From positions 15,608,001 through 15,672,000 of the forward strand of contig NC_045131.1 in assembly GCF_007655135.1 (NCBI RefSeq): a stretch of 64,000 bases of DNA, written 5' to 3'. This document shows, in pieces, positions 60,502 to 64,000 of the stretch. The notes beneath the pieces are model-generated. The model saw only the letters and a list, made by a program, of their open reading frames with translations. It ran no database searches and had not been told where the DNA came from. Within the stretch, counting starts at the first letter, position 1; each line of letters opens with the position of its first letter. Made by a program: the position numbers and the translations under genes. Source of the DNA: Punica granatum (taxonomy: Eukaryota > Streptophyta > Magnoliopsida > Myrtales > Lythraceae).

Positions 60502-61470
60502 ATAGTGTTCTAACCTGTGCGCTGCACAAGTTTTTTTAATTGTAATTATTATCATTTTCTTGAGTTTTCAACAATAATAAAAAGCATCAAGTAATAATTC
60601 TAATATATTAGTTTAATTATTAATAGTTTAGTAACAATTTTGCAACTAATTCTCTCATTTAAAGTGGATTTAACATTTGTTTAATCGTGAGCATTATGCA
60701 AATTTATTAAATGTAGGTGTACAAACTTGATCTTGTTAATTTTGCTAATATAATATTAGCATTCAATCCCGTGCATTGCACGGGGTTTTAAATTATACTT
60801 TTAATGAAAATTATTCTTAAGAACAATAAGAATTTAGAACTACTAATTTCAAATTAAAACAATAAGTTCTAATATAATAGGTAAAATTTAAAAAATGATC
60901 CAGTGACGAACTTTTAAAATAACATTTAATGATATTCTTACCTTTGAAGTCAATTTTTTTTCCCTTTTTGGCTGAATTTTTTTTTATGCGTACATAAGTT
61001 CGTAGGGTTAGTGTTTGCAAATGATTCTTTTAGAAATCCAATGTGAAAGTCGGCTTAATTATTTTAAAATAAAATTATATTAGTTAGCATCAATTTTGCA
61101 ACAATTTTTTTATTTAGTATCCATTGATCATTTAATTACTGCATATATTTAGTTTAGATAATACTAATTGTTTTGAATTTTTTCTTAAAGTAGTATTCTT
61201 CGATGTTGATATATTTCAATGTTCAACTTTTATTTCTGCATATGACTATAAATTATAATTAGTGACTTGTAATAATTTATATATATATATATATGCTCAA
61301 TTTATTACTTTTAATAGAATGAAAATAATGTTTTAATCAATTTTTATATTTAATTATCGTCTTAATAAATTTTAGAATAGTTGTTGCATTTTTTTGAAAA
61401 GCATTTAATGAAATATTGAGGAGCATTTATTGATCTTAAGTTAGTTTTACATAATGTATAGATAGATCGA
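60502..61470 (-). mobile_element. Helitron copy with a second Helitron end nested inside
   Basis: It is related to 30362..31210. On the minus strand it starts TCGATCTATCTATACATTAT at 61470 after a host A. It ends with the hairpin CTTGTGCAGCGCACAGG and then CTAT at 60505..60502 (expected CTAA, one change). Inside, a perfect hairpin CCCGTGCAATGCACGGG (60784..60768 region) followed by CTAA (60759..60756) and T is another Helitron 3' end. No protein is encoded. Confidence 0.6.
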
Positions 61471-62495
61471 TGCTTTTTCAAAAATACTATCGCTTATTAT
61501 GTTATTTTAATTAATTAAACTTTTAAAGATTAATTTTCTTATTTAGAGTAATAATATTTTTGTTATTAAATGCAATTTGAAACAAGAAATTCTATAGGGT
61601 AGAGTACCTTTTGTGTCAAAAAATCGGAGTAATCTTTAATTGCAATTAGAGTAAGTTCTACGATTCAATATTAATTTTCTACTAATCATCTTGTGCATTG
61701 CACAAGCATATTTTAATTATACATATTTCTGATTGTATTTAACCTTTTATAATGTTAAATAAAATAAGTCATCTATATTATTATTTTTAATATTTAACAT
61801 GATCATCAATTTTGTGTATAAAATGTAAATATTATTATGATAATATTGAAAATGTCCAATACAATTTTATTCATAGATTTAATTTCTTAATGTTATATGC
61901 TTTTTGGTAAAATTTTGATAAAAAAGGTATTGTATCTTTTGTTAATATTTCATTGTTTTCAAATTATATTAGTTTTTTATAATTTTAAAATCATATTGTC
62001 TTTTTGTACTTTTTCAAATGCATTAAATGAAACACTCACGACAAGAAATTTCATTTATTATGACAAAAGTAAAAATCCAAAAGTTAATTTCAATAATATA
62101 TAGATATTTAGACATCACAAAAGTAAAAATCAAAGCAATAATTGAAAAAACTGAAGTATCATCATTTAAGAAATGAAAAAAGGAAATAGCAAACATCTTA
62201 TATGCCATATAAGAATTTGTATTATGATTTAAGTTTTTATATATTAATCACCTCAATGTAAACATTATTTCACATCTAATCAATATAAATAATTAAATAT
62301 TTATTAAAAACACAATTTTATTTTATCTAATACATTAATTCCGGTCCATATGCATGGTAGGGAGAGTAGGGTGGGTTTTCCCACACTAAAGGACCCATCC
62401 TTCTCTTTTTTTTTAAAGAAAAATTCTTAATTTTCTTAAGATTTTTAATTTTTAATTTTTCAATTTATATTTAATTATTTGAACCTTTTTTATGG
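61471..62495. other. AT-rich Helitron-derived spacer
   Basis: A hairpin cttgtgcattgcacaag at about 61692 resembles the Helitron 3' hairpins. Segments match 57540..57600 (atattgaaaatgtccaatac, ttcatagatttaatttctta). No gene is seen. Confidence 0.4.
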
Positions 62496-62499
62496 TGCA

Positions 62500-63010
62500 C
62501 TACCTCATTCAGGAGTTCAATGGACCCTATTAATTTAGGTACGAGTAAGGTTAGCCCGCTAAGTGATAAGAACTCACTTGATCGTGATTTTTTTCCAATC
62601 ATAGGACTCTCACCAAAGACCTTATTTAAAGGGAATAAGTGTCGAATTATCTAAAACCAATCGATATTAGTAAAATGCCTAATCGAATTTATCATCAATT
62701 TAAGTGGTTTTTTTATTTGTGAAGTTCTTTTTTATTTTTCTTAATTATTTTAATTTTATATTTAATTATGCATACTTTTTCTCAACATGTACTAGCTTAT
62801 ATCCGAAAGCCTAACAGATCCGATTAATTTTGGTACAAGCGAGGTCAGCCTACGAAGTGATAAAATTTGCCCAATTGTGATTTTTTTCCCTATCACAAAA
62901 TTCGCATATGAGGCATCACTTAAAAGAGAATAAGTGTTGGATTACTTAAAACTTTAATAAGTGTCGGATTACCTAAAACCAATCCATATTAGTAAAGTGC
63001 TTAGTGGAAC
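62500..63010 (-). repeat. Two SINE family 1 remnants in tandem
   Basis: Minus-strand copies at about 62505..62690 and 62810..63005 both carry, on the plus strand, gcccgctaagtgataa/gcctacgaagtgataa, then ggaataagtgtcgaatt/gaataagtgttggatt and ccaat.catattagtaaa. This is the reverse complement of the SINE body. Confidence 0.5.
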
Positions 63011-63632
63011 TTATCACCAATTTAAATAGTTTATTTTTCTATTCGTGATGTTAAAAATACCCTCATCTTTTCCAATGAAATATAAGGTTATACTAGCCTA
63101 TTGACTGAGACTGACTCTCGCTTGGATATGGTTGAGACCACAAGATACTTTTAATGAATTTCGAACACCTATTGCAAATAAAATTTTCACATTGAAAATT
63201 AATGGGCCATTTAAGGCCTATTATATTGCAATCATGATTTTCCAATTAGAAATATTAAAAATTCAAAAGAAGATTAGCTTGGAGAAATATTTGTTTTTAT
63301 ACCGTACCAAATTTAATTGGTACAATCTTTTAGAAAATATGAATCATCTATTATCAGTAGAGTTCGTAATTTTTACATTGTGCGGGTGTGTAACCTAGTT
63401 ATAAACATTGCTTATCCACAATTACATAGTGACCTGGCCAAATAATTAAATAAAAATCAGCATTTAGTGAGGTCGCACCACGTGGAATTGCAAGCTTCTC
63501 AAATGCTTGACAAATCAGTTCACCAAGAGTCGCCATGTATCAGGCATATGAGAAGCCTATTTAAATTAATACACTTAAATTCCTACATTTTCTCTAATTT
63601 TCTTATTTTTAAATTGAATTTAACCAAGATTG
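63011..63632. other. AT-rich spacer with a possible Helitron 3' end
   Basis: The piece gtgcgggtgtgtaacCTAG followed by T (63384..63399) resembles the end at 6860..6880. The matching left arm of the hairpin is missing. The open frame ending there has no recognisable domain. Confidence 0.35.
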
Positions 63633-64000
63633 TTAAAAAATTACACGTACATGAGGTATTAATACGTATCTATAAATGTAGCCGGGAGACTAACAAATGA
63701 ATATTTATAGAAAAAACTACTAATATTGAATATTTTTAAAAATACACAAAATTACACTGATATAAGGAACTAATATGTATCTATACATATAATGGATCGA
63801 ATGGGACACTTACAAATGAAAATTTATAGAAAAAAAACTACAAATATTAAAAATACATAAAATGACATGGATATAAGGTACTAACGAGCATTAATATAAT
63901 GGCCGGAACACTTGCGAAAGAAAATTTAAAAAAGAATTACTAATATTTTAAAAAATTAAAAGAACGTGAGGTACTAATACGTATTGGTATGATGGCCAGA
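63633..64000 (+). repeat. Tandem array of ~111-bp units running off the window
   Basis: The landmark aggtactaatacgtat (and variants) recurs at 63654, 63765, 63876 and 63969, i.e. spacings of 111, 111 and 93 bp. It is followed each time by ggaacacttacaaa-type and aatttatagaaaaaaactac-type pieces. At least 3.3 units are visible. Confidence 0.8.

Noticed and set aside
63132..63398. 88-residue plus-strand open frame
   Set aside because: AT-rich, no domain, ends in a Helitron-like terminus; probably chance.

Overview
The window is AT-rich nuclear DNA from a flowering plant, most likely a eudicot. It has spliced genes with GT..AG introns, plant-only gene families, and abundant plant-type LTR retrotransposon, TRIM, SINE, Helitron and MITE sequence. 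I cannot name the species. There is no operon structure, CRISPR array or bacterial feature.

From 1 to about 16.1 kb the window is almost all transposon: an internally deleted Ty3/gypsy element with a gag remnant on the minus strand, a decayed intron-containing gypsy-type coiled-coil gene, a 640-bp Helitron, then a ~1.1-1.2 kb direct repeat pair (6925 and 14899). The pair brackets a palindromic MITE and a long, largely non-coding retroelement derivative.

From about 16.3 to 41 kb lies the most interesting region: a local family of small secreted peptide precursors carrying the motif CTNIP. I recognise them as CTNIP/SCREW phytocytokines, known ligands of the receptor kinase HSL3/NUT. Two intact tandem plus-strand genes (17103 and 26612) sit in a triplicated segment. 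In the middle unit the promoter and 3' flank survive, but the coding region is gone and a fragment related to a Helitron lies in its place. A further minus-strand member (34282..35116) is split by a TRIM retrotransposon with a 5-bp target duplication and has lost the first conserved cysteine. An intact divergent member lies at 40473..40817 on the minus strand.

From 42.6 to 54.7 kb is a 12-coding-exon minus-strand gene for a MATH-domain protein of the TRAF1A/TRAF1B (MUSE14/MUSE13) family, which acts in turnover of plant immune receptors. I traced every coding exon and the phases close to give 1118 residues. A leader exon lies upstream.

From 55.5 to 58 kb is a tandem duplication whose second copy carries a MITE absent from the first, followed by another MITE. 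At 58.9-59.7 kb is a two-exon class I LOB-domain (LBD) transcription factor gene. The rest is AT-rich repeat (Helitrons, SINEs), ending in a ~111-bp tandem array that runs off the window edge.

Five real genes are supported: three CTNIP precursors, TRAF1-like and LBD. Nearly all other open frames are fragments of repeats or chance.
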